From positions 167,051 to 231,050 of the forward strand of contig PNNO01000001.1 in assembly GCA_013824265.1 (NCBI GenBank): a stretch of 64,000 bases of DNA, in the 5' to 3' direction. A program made the translations under genes and the position numbers. The notes under the pieces are model-generated. The model searched no databases. It had not been told where the DNA came from and worked only from the letters and a program-made list of their open reading frames with translations. Below are positions 52,986 to 61,882 of the stretch, one piece after another. Numbering within the stretch: the first letter of the stretch is position 1; the number at the start of each line of letters is the position of its first letter. The DNA comes from a bacterium. GTDB taxonomy: Bacteria; Patescibacteriota; Gracilibacteria; UBA1369; PNNO01.

Positions 52986-54854
52986 GTGGGCCAATTTAAA
53001 AACAAAAATTTAACCAAAACAAAAATGGAAAAACATGAAAAATCCCCAATAAATAACGAAAGTAGGGATAAAACCGATATCATTAATAAGGCATACAAAA
53101 AGTTAGAAAATGAGATTGGCAAAGATTTCTTTGAACTATCTGGACTCAAAGAAAAATTTGAAATTTTTTTTCGTAAAGAATCTGAAAATTTAAACTCTAA
53201 AGACACAGATATTTCGGAATTCAAAAAAAATGTAGATGATAAATTAAATCAAGTTATAAAAGAAGCCAAAGAAATAAAACTCAAAGCATTAGGATCCAAA
53301 TATGGCCCAATTATCGCAAGTTATGATGAATTTGCACAAGTATCAAAAAACAACAAAATTGGGTTAATTAACTGGAAGGAAGGAAAAGAAATTATACCTC
53401 CAAAGTATAATGAAATAAAGGTTTTTAATAAAGATGGTATTGCAATTGTCAATATTAATGGGAAAGAAGGATTAATAAACAAAAAGGGAGAAGAGATAGT
53501 GCCCCCAAAATATGATAGATTATATATTTTTAAGGGGGGTATCCTCACGACTCTTAATGGGAAAGAAGGATTAATAAACAAAAAGGGAGAAGAGATATTG
53601 CCCCAAAAGTATGATAACTTAACTATTAATGAAAGCGGCGTCTACGCAGTAGTAAGGCTAGATGGTAAAGAGGGATTAATAAAAACAGACGGGAAGGTAA
53701 TCTTGCCTATAAAGTACGACTCTATTACTTTCTGGGCGGACGGAGCTGAACCAGGCGATGTTGGAACAATAAGTCTTAATGGGAAAGAAGGGTTAATAGG
53801 CCTAAATGGAAAAGAAATCATCCCTCCAAAATATGATGCTATACGTCTTGGTGGTTTTGATGAAGATGGTATTACAAGTGTAGTTCTTAATGATAAAGTA
53901 GGATTCATTAACAAAAAAGGAGAAGAAATAATGCCTCCAAAGTATAATCGTTTTTTTACTTTTGAAGATAGAACGAAGAATGGCCCTTACATAGTAGAAT
54001 TAAATGGAAAATGGGGATTAATAAAAAACATGAAGGGAGAAGAAATATTGCCTATAAAATATGATAAGATTGACTTTTCGGGAACTAATATAGATGTAGG
54101 AGTAATTGGACTTAATGGGAAAGAAGGATTAATAAACAAAAAGGGGGAAGAAATATTGCCTCCAAAGTATGATCATATTGGTAGTTTTGATAAAAATGGC
54201 CTTGTGGAAGTGGTACTTAATGGCAAACACGGATTAATAAACGAAAAGGGAGAAGAAATCACGCCTACAAAGTATGATGAAATTGGCATGTATCGTGTTG
54301 GCAATGCTGTGCAAGTAGAGCTTAACGGGAAATGGGGGTTAATAAACACAAAGGGAGAAGAAATCGCGCCTACAAAGTATGATGAAATAGATAATGTTGG
54401 TGAAGGTCTAGCAACCATAGTGATAAATAAAAAATTTGGCCTAATAAACGAAGATGGAAAAGAAGTCATCCCTCCAAAGTATGACTGGATAAAAAATAGT
54501 TTCGGTCAGATGAGTGTTTTACAAACAAAGCTTGATGGTAAATACGGATTAATAAACAAAAAGGGGGAAGAAATGGTGCCTCCAAAGTATAACTGGATAG
54601 AAATGGATGAATTCGATAAATACAACTCTAAAAGCGGGTTTGCAATTGTCAAGCTTGGGGGAAGATACGGATTAATAAACGCAAAGGGAGAAGAAGTTTT
54701 GCCTCCAAAATATAGTGAGATTGGTCGATTTGATAAAAATGGTATTGCAGAAATAGAAACAGCCGATGGAACTGTTGGGTGGTTTGATAAAAAAACCGGC
54801 AAAGTTTCCGAAAATTTATCTTTTGAAGAAGAAAGGGTATCTAAGCCGGAGTAA
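52986..54854 (+). CDS. WG-repeat protein
   Basis: 622 residues from GTG at 52986, or 609 from ATG at 53025. About 110 residues of charged N-terminal helix precede roughly a dozen WG-type repeats (pattern GLINKKGEEI-PPKYD-x-I). No signal peptide or membrane segment. WG repeats form beta-propeller-like or solenoid surfaces in many bacteria, function unclear. The repeats are also near-identical at DNA level in places (53460-53600, 54115-54380), so copy number may vary. Confidence 0.9.
   Translation: MGQFKNKNLTKTKMEKHEKSPINNESRDKTDIINKAYKKLENEIGKDFFELSGLKEKFEIFFRKESENLNSKDTDISEFKKNVDDKLNQVIKEAKEIKLKALGSKYGPIIASYDEFAQVSKNNKIGLINWKEGKEIIPPKYNEIKVFNKDGIAIVNINGKEGLINKKGEEIVPPKYDRLYIFKGGILTTLNGKEGLINKKGEEILPQKYDNLTINESGVYAVVRLDGKEGLIKTDGKVILPIKYDSITFWADGAEPGDVGTISLNGKEGLIGLNGKEIIPPKYDAIRLGGFDEDGITSVVLNDKVGFINKKGEEIMPPKYNRFFTFEDRTKNGPYIVELNGKWGLIKNMKGEEILPIKYDKIDFSGTNIDVGVIGLNGKEGLINKKGEEILPPKYDHIGSFDKNGLVEVVLNGKHGLINEKGEEITPTKYDEIGMYRVGNAVQVELNGKWGLINTKGEEIAPTKYDEIDNVGEGLATIVINKKFGLINEDGKEVIPPKYDWIKNSFGQMSVLQTKLDGKYGLINKKGEEMVPPKYNWIEMDEFDKYNSKSGFAIVKLGGRYGLINAKGEEVLPPKYSEIGRFDKNGIAEIETADGTVGWFDKKTGKVSENLSFEEERVSKPE
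53380..54740. repeat. Tandem WG-encoding DNA repeats
   Basis: Units of about 100-130 bp share the core aatgggaaagaaggatt followed by aataaacaaaaagggag and cctccaaagtatga. Neighbouring copies differ at few positions, suggesting recent duplication or gene conversion. Confidence 0.75.
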
Positions 54855-54877
54855 ACGATTAATTAAGTTTACAGCCA

Positions 54878-55504
54878 TTACCCCCTTAAACTTTCAATCG
54901 CCTTTAATCTGTCCTTCGCTTTAAAAATATAGGAGCCGGCGACTAAAATATTTGCGCCGGCTTCTTTGCATAATTTGGCCGTTTCTTCATTTATTCCGCC
55001 ATCAACGGCGATATCCAGATTCGGTGCTTTCTCGCGTAGCCACTTAATTTTATCCAAAGCTGACGGCATAAAAGACTGCCCTCCAAATCCGGGTTCAACG
55101 GACATCACCAAAACCCAGTCCAGCTCAGACAAAAATTCTTCCAAAACTTCCACTTCCGTTCCCGGCTTAACCGACATCCCGGCCTTTATTCCACGCTCTT
55201 TTATCATATTTATAAGTACACGTGGATTTTCAACCGCCTCGTAATGAAACGACAAAATGTTCGCTCCCGCCTTAGCAAAATCGTCTATATACTCCATTGG
55301 ATTTTCTATCATCAAATGAACATCCAAAGGTTTTTTACTCTTTATACATTTAACAACCGGCGCGCCAAAAGTTAAGTTAGGCACAAAATGTCCGTCCATA
55401 ACGTCGATATGTAAGTAATCAACATAATCTTCAACAGTCGCGATATCTTCATTCAGTTTCCCAAAATCCGCCGATAAAATTGATGGTGCTATTTGTATCT
55501 TCAT
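54878..55504 (-). CDS. rpe: Ribulose-phosphate 3-epimerase
   Basis: 208 residues from ATG at 55504, 4 bases after the rpiB stop. TIM barrel with IAPSILSADFG, the catalytic DVMDGHFVPN and MSVEPGFGGQSF motifs, and DGGINEETA phosphate loop. Interconverts ribulose-5-phosphate and xylulose-5-phosphate. An earlier ATG at 55519 would overlap rpiB and is less likely. Confidence 0.96.
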   Translation of the reverse strand: MKIQIAPSILSADFGKLNEDIATVEDYVDYLHIDVMDGHFVPNLTFGAPVVKCIKSKKPLDVHLMIENPMEYIDDFAKAGANILSFHYEAVENPRVLINMIKERGIKAGMSVKPGTEVEVLEEFLSELDWVLVMSVEPGFGGQSFMPSALDKIKWLREKAPNLDIAVDGGINEETAKLCKEAGANILVAGSYIFKAKDRLKAIESLRG

Positions 55505-55508
55505 TTTC

Positions 55509-55943
55509 TTATTTATCAAACATATCTACGCGCTTTTTGTGACGCTCCTCTGTGTCCGGTTTTGTCTCCAAAAATTTATCAACTATTTCCAAAGCAAGGG
55601 GCTCTTCCGTGGTTCTTTCACCCATGCAAAGAACGTTTGCATAGTTGTGTTTTCGGGCCATTTCTGCAAGATAAGTTGTGTTACAAAGTGCCGCGCGAAT
55701 TCCTTTGTGCCTGTTACAGGCCATTGCGCTGCCCTGCCCTGTCCCGCAAATCATAATCCCCATAGTATTTGGATATTCAAGAACCTTTTCGCAAACTTCT
55801 CTGGCAATAATCGGATAATCAACCGACTCTTCACTTTCAAAACTTCCAAGATCCGTAACTTTAATTTCCTTTCCTTCAAGATGTTTTTTTACAGCCTGCT
55901 TTAACTTGTATCCCGCGTGATCAGACCCTATATATATTTCCAT
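55509..55943 (-). CDS. rpiB: Ribose-5-phosphate isomerase B
   Basis: 144 residues. GSDHAGYKLK at the N-terminus, DYPIIAREV, and the CGTGQGSAMACNRHKGIRAA active-site segment with its Cys are diagnostic. Converts ribulose-5-phosphate to ribose-5-phosphate, the precursor for prs upstream. Close spacing prs-rpiB-rpe suggests one operon. Confidence 0.95.
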   Translation of the reverse strand: MEIYIGSDHAGYKLKQAVKKHLEGKEIKVTDLGSFESEESVDYPIIAREVCEKVLEYPNTMGIMICGTGQGSAMACNRHKGIRAALCNTTYLAEMARKHNYANVLCMGERTTEEPLALEIVDKFLETKPDTEERHKKRVDMFDK

Positions 55944-55954
55944 CGTACTTTTCG

Positions 55955-56902
55955 TTATGTATTAAATACCGTAGATACCGATTTTGAATCGTGCACATTT
56001 TTGATAATCTGCGCCAATAAAGGAGCTACCGACAAAACCGTAAGACCTTTAAATCTTTTTTCTTTAGGAACCGGAATTGAATTTGAAACAACAACCTCTT
56101 TAAATCCCGCCTCAGAAAGCCTTTCTACAGCCGGGTCTGAAAATACCGGATGAGTAGCCACCAAATAAACATCCTCATGCGCGCCATTTTTCTTTAGAGC
56201 TGTAAGCGCGTTACAAACTGAGCCTGCGGTATCAATCATATCGTCATAAATAATGCATCTTTTTCCTTCAACGTCACCCACAAGATGAAGGACTTCGGAC
56301 ACGTTTGCCCTTGGTCTTGATTTATGAATAATCGCAAGTTCGGCTCCAAGCGCATCTGCAAATTTCTTTGCCTCTTTTGCGCCTCCCGCATCCGGAGATA
56401 CAACAACAAGATTCTTTAATTTTTTCTTCTTAAAATAGTCGGCAAAAAACTTTCGTGTATATAAATTATCCACCGGGAAGTCAAAAAATCCCTGTTCCTG
56501 ATCGGAATGAAGATTCATTGTTATAACATGATCCGCTCCTGCGGTTGAAATTAAATCCGCCATAAGTTTTGCGGAAATAGGCTCACGAGGAGTAGCAACG
56601 CGATCCTGCCTTGAATAGCCGTAATGAGGCATAACAACATGAATTTTTCCTGCAAATGATCGCTTGAAAGAATCAAGCATTACAAATAACTCCATAAGAT
56701 CCTCATTAACCTTATGAGTTGCTGTTTGTACAACAAAGACATCACATCCTCTTACGCTTTCAATCGGTTTTGCGTAAACTTCACCGCAGGCAAACCGTGA
56801 TATATGCATCGGCGCAAGCTTAACATGAAGATTTTTCGCAATTTCCTGCGCAAGCTCCGGATGAGATGACCCTGAAAAGATTTTTATTGGATGCTTTTGC
56901 AT
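55955..56902 (-). CDS. prs: Ribose-phosphate pyrophosphokinase
   Basis: 315 residues from ATG at 56902 (a longer frame to 56947 is possible). KIFSGSSHPELAQ start, DLHSDQEQGFF-like MNLHSDQEQGFFD, and the PRPP-binding CIIYDDMIDTAGSVCNA motif. Makes PRPP from ribose-5-phosphate and ATP for pyrimidine and other nucleotide synthesis. First gene of prs-rpiB-rpe. Confidence 0.95.
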   Translation of the reverse strand: MQKHPIKIFSGSSHPELAQEIAKNLHVKLAPMHISRFACGEVYAKPIESVRGCDVFVVQTATHKVNEDLMELFVMLDSFKRSFAGKIHVVMPHYGYSRQDRVATPREPISAKLMADLISTAGADHVITMNLHSDQEQGFFDFPVDNLYTRKFFADYFKKKKLKNLVVVSPDAGGAKEAKKFADALGAELAIIHKSRPRANVSEVLHLVGDVEGKRCIIYDDMIDTAGSVCNALTALKKNGAHEDVYLVATHPVFSDPAVERLSEAGFKEVVVSNSIPVPKEKRFKGLTVLSVAPLLAQIIKNVHDSKSVSTVFNT

Positions 56903-56976
56903 AGTTCTTTTTGGGTTAGCGGTTTCATTATAGAGAGCCTTCAACATATACGTAATTGAATCTCCGGAAAAAGATG

Positions 56977-57005
56977 TTGACAGATATAAACTTTAAGGTT
57001 ATATT
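56977..57005 (+). promoter_or_regulatory. Promoter of the 57035-57661 gene
   Basis: TTGACA (56977-56982), 17-bp spacer, TATATT (57000-57005). Confidence 0.65.
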
Positions 57006-57034
57006 AACTTCCAGTCCTAAACAATAAGCAAATT

Positions 57035-57661
57035 ATGACGCTAGCATATGACGACCGTTATGCGACAGACATACGCACCAGTACACCGGAGGTTAAAATC
57101 GACCAGAATTTTTTCCGCGACTTACAAAAATTTGGGAAAGTTCAAGATTTGGTAACCAAACAGGTACTTGCATTAAAACAGCTTAGTTTGGCCAATAATA
57201 CGGCGACACTTTTTAACGAAGAAACGGGAGAAACACTTCTTGTAGATATTCAAACTTTGCAAGAAAATTTTAGAAGCTCTGGCTTTAGATTGCCGGATAA
57301 CATTGTTTGTTCGACCTGTGAAGCCGCTTGTAAAGTATTAAATCCGTCAGAACCGGGGAAAAATGATATTGTTACTTATTGGGAAGAATCATGGGTAATT
57401 GTTGATTGTGAAAAAGATTTCTTCTGGATTCGAAACATAATGGACCCTGCCAAAACCGAAAAAGTTAGAAAGAGCGAAATAAATCCGTATGGAGGGTATG
57501 GAGACGTTATGCCAAAAGCCGATCCTCAACTTTCATCTGAAATAGCCAGTCAAGCTTATCCTTTAACTGACCACGAAGCAGCAAAAGTTAAAGCATTAGC
57601 AGCAAACCTAGCAGGAAAAACTTTAAGAGATGTTAAAAGGCTGACCCTTCCATCAGCTTAA
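57035..57661 (+). CDS. Hypothetical protein with near-consensus promoter
   Basis: 208 residues, soluble, no known domain. The centre has CSTCEAACKVL (three cysteines) and a WVIVDCEKDFFWI segment. It is monocistronic, converges on the transketolase gene with one base between the stops, and has a strong promoter. Confidence 0.65.
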   Translation: MTLAYDDRYATDIRTSTPEVKIDQNFFRDLQKFGKVQDLVTKQVLALKQLSLANNTATLFNEETGETLLVDIQTLQENFRSSGFRLPDNIVCSTCEAACKVLNPSEPGKNDIVTYWEESWVIVDCEKDFFWIRNIMDPAKTEKVRKSEINPYGGYGDVMPKADPQLSSEIASQAYPLTDHEAAKVKALAANLAGKTLRDVKRLTLPSA

Positions 57662-57662
57662 G

Positions 57663-58619
57663 TTACAGGCTTCTATTTTCCCACCAAGTAAGGACTCGTT
57701 CGTACACACCCTGTACATCGAGTCCATATTTTTTGTATAAGTCTGCCGGTTTTCCGGATTCACCAAACCTGTCTTCCATTCCTATTCTGTGAAGTTTTGC
57801 AGGATAATGCTCAGTTAAAACTTCAGAAACCGCGCTTCCAAGGCCACCGATAATATTGTGATCTTCCGCAGTCACAACCATTTTTGTTTTTTGCGCGCAA
57901 TCAACAATTAATTTTTCGTCGATCGGTTTTATTGTTGAAATATTTACTACCATAACTTTTAGTCCGTGGTCTTCAAGCATTTTTGCAGCTTCAAGGCAAA
58001 TGTGAACCATAGTCCCTGTTGCAATCAAACTTATATCTTCTCCATAAGTTAAAATATCCCCAAATCCAATTCTAAATTGATGATCGGGCCCATAAATAAC
58101 AGGCACATCACCGCGACCAAGTCTTATGTAAGTTGGGCCAAAATCTTTAAGAATTTCGTCCATTGCCAAATACATTTCCGCAGCATCAGCAGGGCAAATA
58201 ATCTTCATGTTAGGAAGCGATCTCATTAAAGCAATATCTTCCAAAGCCTGATGAGTGGCCCCGTCTTCTCCGGTTAAAATTCCGGCGTGAGTTCCAACAA
58301 TTTTTACATTCAGATTCGGATAACAAATGCTGTTTCTTATGTACTCCCATCCTCTGCCGGTAACGAACATTGCAAAGCTGCACGCGAAAGGAATTTTTGC
58401 CCTTAGAGCCATTCCCGCGGCGGCTGTAACCATGTTGGCTTCCGCTATTCCAAAATTAAAATGTCTGTCCGGATAAAGTTTTGCGAACTTTTCCGTCTTT
58501 GTTGAACCGGAAAGGTCGGCGTCAAAAACAACAACTTTTTTGTTTCGTCCACCAAACTGTGCGAGCGCTTCACCAAAAGCTGTACGCGTAGCTACTTTTT
58601 CTCCGACAGAGTAATTCAT
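57663..58619 (-). CDS. Transketolase, C-terminal subunit
   Basis: 318 residues: the pyrimidine-binding and C-terminal domains of a split transketolase. It has KVVVFDADLSGSTKTEKF, HFNFGIAEANM (the catalytic Glu region), and the C-terminal VTAEDHNIIGGLG. The partner half lies at 59596-60447, separated from it by signal peptidase and DUF192 genes. Together they shuttle C2 units between sugar phosphates. Confidence 0.93.
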   Translation of the reverse strand: MNYSVGEKVATRTAFGEALAQFGGRNKKVVVFDADLSGSTKTEKFAKLYPDRHFNFGIAEANMVTAAAGMALRAKIPFACSFAMFVTGRGWEYIRNSICYPNLNVKIVGTHAGILTGEDGATHQALEDIALMRSLPNMKIICPADAAEMYLAMDEILKDFGPTYIRLGRGDVPVIYGPDHQFRIGFGDILTYGEDISLIATGTMVHICLEAAKMLEDHGLKVMVVNISTIKPIDEKLIVDCAQKTKMVVTAEDHNIIGGLGSAVSEVLTEHYPAKLHRIGMEDRFGESGKPADLYKKYGLDVQGVYERVLTWWENRSL

Positions 58620-58637
58620 AGCTCTTTTTTACCACAT

Positions 58638-59090
58638 TTACTTATATTCCGCCATATCTCCTCTTTGCAATCCCATTTTTCCAGCTTGCCCGGCGTTTAG
58701 TTCAACTATGTACTGGGCATTATTGTTTGGAATATAGTGCGCACAAGGATCTTCCTTGCAAGGCGGAACATTCACAAAGTAATCAACAACTTTAAAATCC
58801 TTATCCATAAAAATCATATCAAGCGGGATAAGTGTATTCTTCATCCAAAACGCAGGCTTAATTTCTTCTTCATAAATAAAGATCATACCCTTGTCTTCAT
58901 CCATACTTTCTCTATTCATAAGCCCCAAATTTCGTTCATCTTTTTCGTCGGCAACCTCAACCTTATATGTGCTGGTACCACTCTCCGTTTTAAAAACAAC
59001 TTTCTTTCCGCCAATCCCGAACCAATCACATCCCGTGAACAAGAATAAAGAAACAAATGATAGAACTAGTAAAGATTGAAAGATTTTCAT
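58638..59090 (-). CDS. DUF192-family lipoprotein
   Basis: 150 residues. Lipobox FTGC at about 17-20, then the DUF192 domain with RNLGLMNRESMDEDKGMIFIY, FWMKNTLIPLDMIFMD and the C-terminal VELNAGQAGKMGLQRGD. Function unknown; such proteins are extracytoplasmic. It lies 26 bases after the lepB stop. Confidence 0.9.
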   Translation of the reverse strand: MKIFQSLLVLSFVSLFLFTGCDWFGIGGKKVVFKTESGTSTYKVEVADEKDERNLGLMNRESMDEDKGMIFIYEEEIKPAFWMKNTLIPLDMIFMDKDFKVVDYFVNVPPCKEDPCAHYIPNNNAQYIVELNAGQAGKMGLQRGDMAEYK

Positions 59091-59116
59091 ATAGTTGTTT
59101 GATTAATGGGTCGACA

Positions 59117-59596
59117 CTAAAATAACTCAAAATAGTATTTCCCCACAAGGCTTTCTTTTGGAATGAACGGATCGTGCCAAGTCCTTGAATCAAAGCTGTT
59201 ATTTCTGTTATCGCCAAGCATAAAATATTTGCCTTCCGGTACCTGGTACCTTGTCCCGTCAATTTGTCTAAGTGAATATTCTCTGTCCGACTTTCGAAGA
59301 TAATCCTCTTCCAGTTGTTCCTCGTTTCCATCTTCATCCACAACAAAAACTTTTTCTTCACGGATCAAAATTGTCTCTCCCGGCATTCCGATTATTCGCT
59401 TAACGAAGATTTTATCAGGCTCATCCGTTCCGTAAAAAACGACAATATCTCCACGCGCAGGCTCTTCCAAAGAATACGAAAGCGACTCGAACATAACCGT
59501 GTCTTCGTGCGACATAATAGGCTCCATGGAATCACCCGAAATATTAAACGGCGACATAAAAAGAAATCCGAATGTAGCTATAAGAAATTCGGTCAT
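59117..59596 (-). CDS. lepB: Signal peptidase I
   Basis: 159 residues. The Ser/Lys dyad is S23 in SGDSMEP and K66 in FVKRIIGMPG; the GDNRNNSFDSR box D/E region follows. The N-terminus has one short hydrophobic segment (about 1-17), so it is a minimal form. Cleaves signal peptides of secreted proteins. Its ATG overlaps the transketolase N-subunit TAA by one base. Confidence 0.94.
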   Translation of the reverse strand: MTEFLIATFGFLFMSPFNISGDSMEPIMSHEDTVMFESLSYSLEEPARGDIVVFYGTDEPDKIFVKRIIGMPGETILIREEKVFVVDEDGNEEQLEEDYLRKSDREYSLRQIDGTRYQVPEGKYFMLGDNRNNSFDSRTWHDPFIPKESLVGKYYFELF

Positions 59597-60447
59597 TAAT
59601 CTTTTTTGATTAAAGTATTCCTGAGCGCCGGAATCGCTTCTTTCATTTCCTGATCGCTAAGCGGTACACCGTGATATCCGGCTTTTTTCTCTGCAAAAGT
59701 AACTCCTTTTCCTTTGATTGTATTACAAACGATACATGTTGGTCGCCTTATGGTTATAAGAGCTTTTTCTATAGCCTCCAAAAGCGCATCGTAATCGTGT
59801 CCGTTTCTCACTTTTATTACATTCCATCCAAAACTTTCAAACTTTTCCACGATAGGTTCAACGTTCATAATGCTCCTTGTAAAGCCGTCTATTTGAAGTT
59901 CATTGTTATCTACAAAAACTGTTAAATTGTCGGAATGATAGTGCGCGGCCGACATTGCGGTCTCCCAAACAATTCCTTCCTGAAGTTCCCCATCACCAAG
60001 AATCGCAAAAACCCTGTTCGGTTTTTTATCCATTTTAAGGCTTAAAGCAAGGCCGTGCGCAGCGGCAAATCCCTGCCCGAGAGAACCGGTTGTCATTGTT
60101 ACTCCCGGGATTTTTAAAACAGGATGCCCCTGAAGCATGGAATTAACCTGCCTTAAAAAACCAAGTTCACTTGCGTCAAAAAATCCAAGATCTGCAAGAA
60201 TTGTATAAAGGGCGGGCGCGGCATGTCCCTTTGATAAAATCAAATAATCTTGATCTTCCCACCCCGGTTTTTGCGGATCGTATTTCATTATCGGACCGCC
60301 CGGAAGCTCGGCATAATAAAGCGCAACCAAAATATCCATAACGGAAAGTGATCCTCCCGTATGACCGGATTTTGCCTTATGTATTGCCTCCAAACATTTT
60401 ATTCGAAGTTCTGTCGCCTTATTGTGTAACTGATCTACGTTGTACAT
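59596..60447 (-). CDS. Transketolase, N-terminal subunit
   Basis: 283 residues, the thiamine diphosphate-binding half: SGHTGGSLSVMDILVALYY at the start, the GDGELQEG pyrophosphate motif with its N/D metal ligands, and GHPVLKIPGVTMTTGSLGQGF. The other half is at 57663-58619. Interrupted by lepB and DUF192 genes in the same direction. Confidence 0.94.
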   Translation of the reverse strand: MYNVDQLHNKATELRIKCLEAIHKAKSGHTGGSLSVMDILVALYYAELPGGPIMKYDPQKPGWEDQDYLILSKGHAAPALYTILADLGFFDASELGFLRQVNSMLQGHPVLKIPGVTMTTGSLGQGFAAAHGLALSLKMDKKPNRVFAILGDGELQEGIVWETAMSAAHYHSDNLTVFVDNNELQIDGFTRSIMNVEPIVEKFESFGWNVIKVRNGHDYDALLEAIEKALITIRRPTCIVCNTIKGKGVTFAEKKAGYHGVPLSDQEMKEAIPALRNTLIKKD

Positions 60448-60462
60448 GGCTCGACTATAGCG

Positions 60463-60885
60463 TTAAACGATGTGCGGGGCAATATCGGAAAGTGGATCTA
60501 AAACAAATCTCCTCTTCTTCATTTCCGGATGCGGGATTTTAAGATTCCTTTTGTTCACTTTTATTTTGTCATACAAAAGAATGTCGATGTCGATAATGCG
60601 CGGCTTTTCGTAACCTTTTCTTTTTGGCAGACTTCTGTCGCGTCCCATCTGTTTTTCAACAAGCTGAATCGCACGCAAAACTTTTTCCGGAGAAAATTCC
60701 GTACTCACCTTTACACACGCGTTTATAAAATTTCTTTGTTTGATTTTTGAGACGGCCTCGGTTTCATACAAAGCTGACATATCCTCTACAATCAGCCCGC
60801 ATTCGTCAATAAGCACAACGGCTTTTTTAATATTATTATTCCTGTTTCCAATGTTACTCCCGAGTGAAAGATAAACTGTGTGCAT
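60463..60885 (-). CDS. folK: 6-hydroxymethyl-7,8-dihydropterin pyrophosphokinase (HPPK)
   Basis: 140 residues, a stand-alone FolK. SLGSNIGNR at the N-terminus and PRIIDIDILLYD (the metal/ATP DxD motif) followed by IPHPEMKKRRFVLDPL are diagnostic. Pyrophosphorylates hydroxymethyldihydropterin for FolP (gene at 62447). Confidence 0.95.
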   Translation of the reverse strand: MHTVYLSLGSNIGNRNNNIKKAVVLIDECGLIVEDMSALYETEAVSKIKQRNFINACVKVSTEFSPEKVLRAIQLVEKQMGRDRSLPKRKGYEKPRIIDIDILLYDKIKVNKRNLKIPHPEMKKRRFVLDPLSDIAPHIV

Positions 60886-60886
60886 A

Positions 60887-61444
60887 TCAAAATATTAAAC
60901 CATCAAGCTGAACGTGCGGATATTTTTCCTTCAACAAACCTCCGATTGATTTCGAACTTCTTTCCTTTTCGTCTACGCCAAGATCTTTTATCAATTGTTC
61001 TATTGATTCGGTATCCTCCCCTTCAATTTCCATAAACGGCGAAATTTGCGGATATTCATCAATAACAATTTCAAGATTTTTGTACTTAAAAACAGTTCGT
61101 TTTTTTTCGTACGAACACGTTATTTCAAATCCAAGATGCTCAAAAAAACCTATGGATTCATCAAAATTATGTCCGGCTAAATGATACTCATCACAAACTT
61201 TGTATCCGTTTTCTGTGTGCTTATTTGTTTTGTAGCAGACTTCAACTTTCTCAGGCTGATCACCTTTGTCGGCGCCAAATTGTCTAACGCGCAAAACATC
61301 TTTCTTCTTTTTGATCTCACCATTTTTGTCGAAATATCTCACTTTAACAAGACCGCTGAATTTCTTTTCCGCACCAAGCTTAAGTAGCGATTTTTCTATA
61401 GCGGCCGGATCAATTTCCAAAATTTTAACTTCGATTTCTTTCAT
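60887..61444 (-). CDS. CYTH-domain protein (class IV adenylate cyclase-like)
   Basis: 185 residues from ATG at 61444, where the ExExK-type EIEVKILEID motif begins (the opening of the CYTH triphosphate tunnel). RVRQFG, EVCYKTNK and IDEYPQISPFMEIEGE complete the set of basic and acidic residues. Such proteins hydrolyse triphosphates or make cAMP; which is not clear. It is 1 base from folK and 13 bases after the PTPS gene. Confidence 0.85.
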   Translation of the reverse strand: MKEIEVKILEIDPAAIEKSLLKLGAEKKFSGLVKVRYFDKNGEIKKKKDVLRVRQFGADKGDQPEKVEVCYKTNKHTENGYKVCDEYHLAGHNFDESIGFFEHLGFEITCSYEKKRTVFKYKNLEIVIDEYPQISPFMEIEGEDTESIEQLIKDLGVDEKERSSKSIGGLLKEKYPHVQLDGLIF

Positions 61445-61457
61445 CTTAAGGCGAATG

Positions 61458-61808
61458 TTATTTACCATTGTAAGTTACAAACGACGTAGCGGTTTCCCAA
61501 ACTTTAACTTCATACAATTTTGCGCCCTTTATTTTTTCCTTTAGATTTTCCCAAACCCAAACAGCAATATTTTCCGCCGACGGATTCTTAATTATGTCAT
61601 TCAAAAGCGCGTGATCAAGCTTATTTATAACATTTTCCTTAACAAGTTTTTTTAGCTCCACAAAGTCATAAACCATTCCATCCTTCTTAACTTTCCCGTC
61701 GATTGTAACGTGCATTTTATACGTGTGTCCGTGCATCTTTTCGCACTTGCCGTGATACTCGGTAAGATAGTGCGCAGAATCAAATGTAAATTCTTTTGTA
61801 ATAAGCAT
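61458..61808 (-). CDS. queD: 6-pyruvoyltetrahydropterin synthase/QueD family enzyme with dual Cys-Glu motif
   Basis: 116 residues. Zinc ligands H13, H26, H28; the active-site segment is C22-E23-K-M-H26-G-H28. QueD enzymes have CxxxHGH and the folate-type PTPS-III have ExxHGH; here both residues are present. The protein lies next to folK, folP and a class IV aminotransferase, and no folB is seen, so a role in pterin supply for folate as well as queuosine is plausible (inference). Confidence 0.9.
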   Translation of the reverse strand: MLITKEFTFDSAHYLTEYHGKCEKMHGHTYKMHVTIDGKVKKDGMVYDFVELKKLVKENVINKLDHALLNDIIKNPSAENIAVWVWENLKEKIKGAKLYEVKVWETATSFVTYNGK

Positions 61809-61882
61809 ATTTGCCGGTTGTTATGCAGAAAGAATTTTGGCGTAAATAAAACAATTTTGCAAACAAAACTTAAAACCTGAGC

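Noticed and set aside
52986..54854. CRISPR array
   Set aside because: The repeats are long, in frame, without constant short repeat/unique spacer structure; they encode WG repeats.
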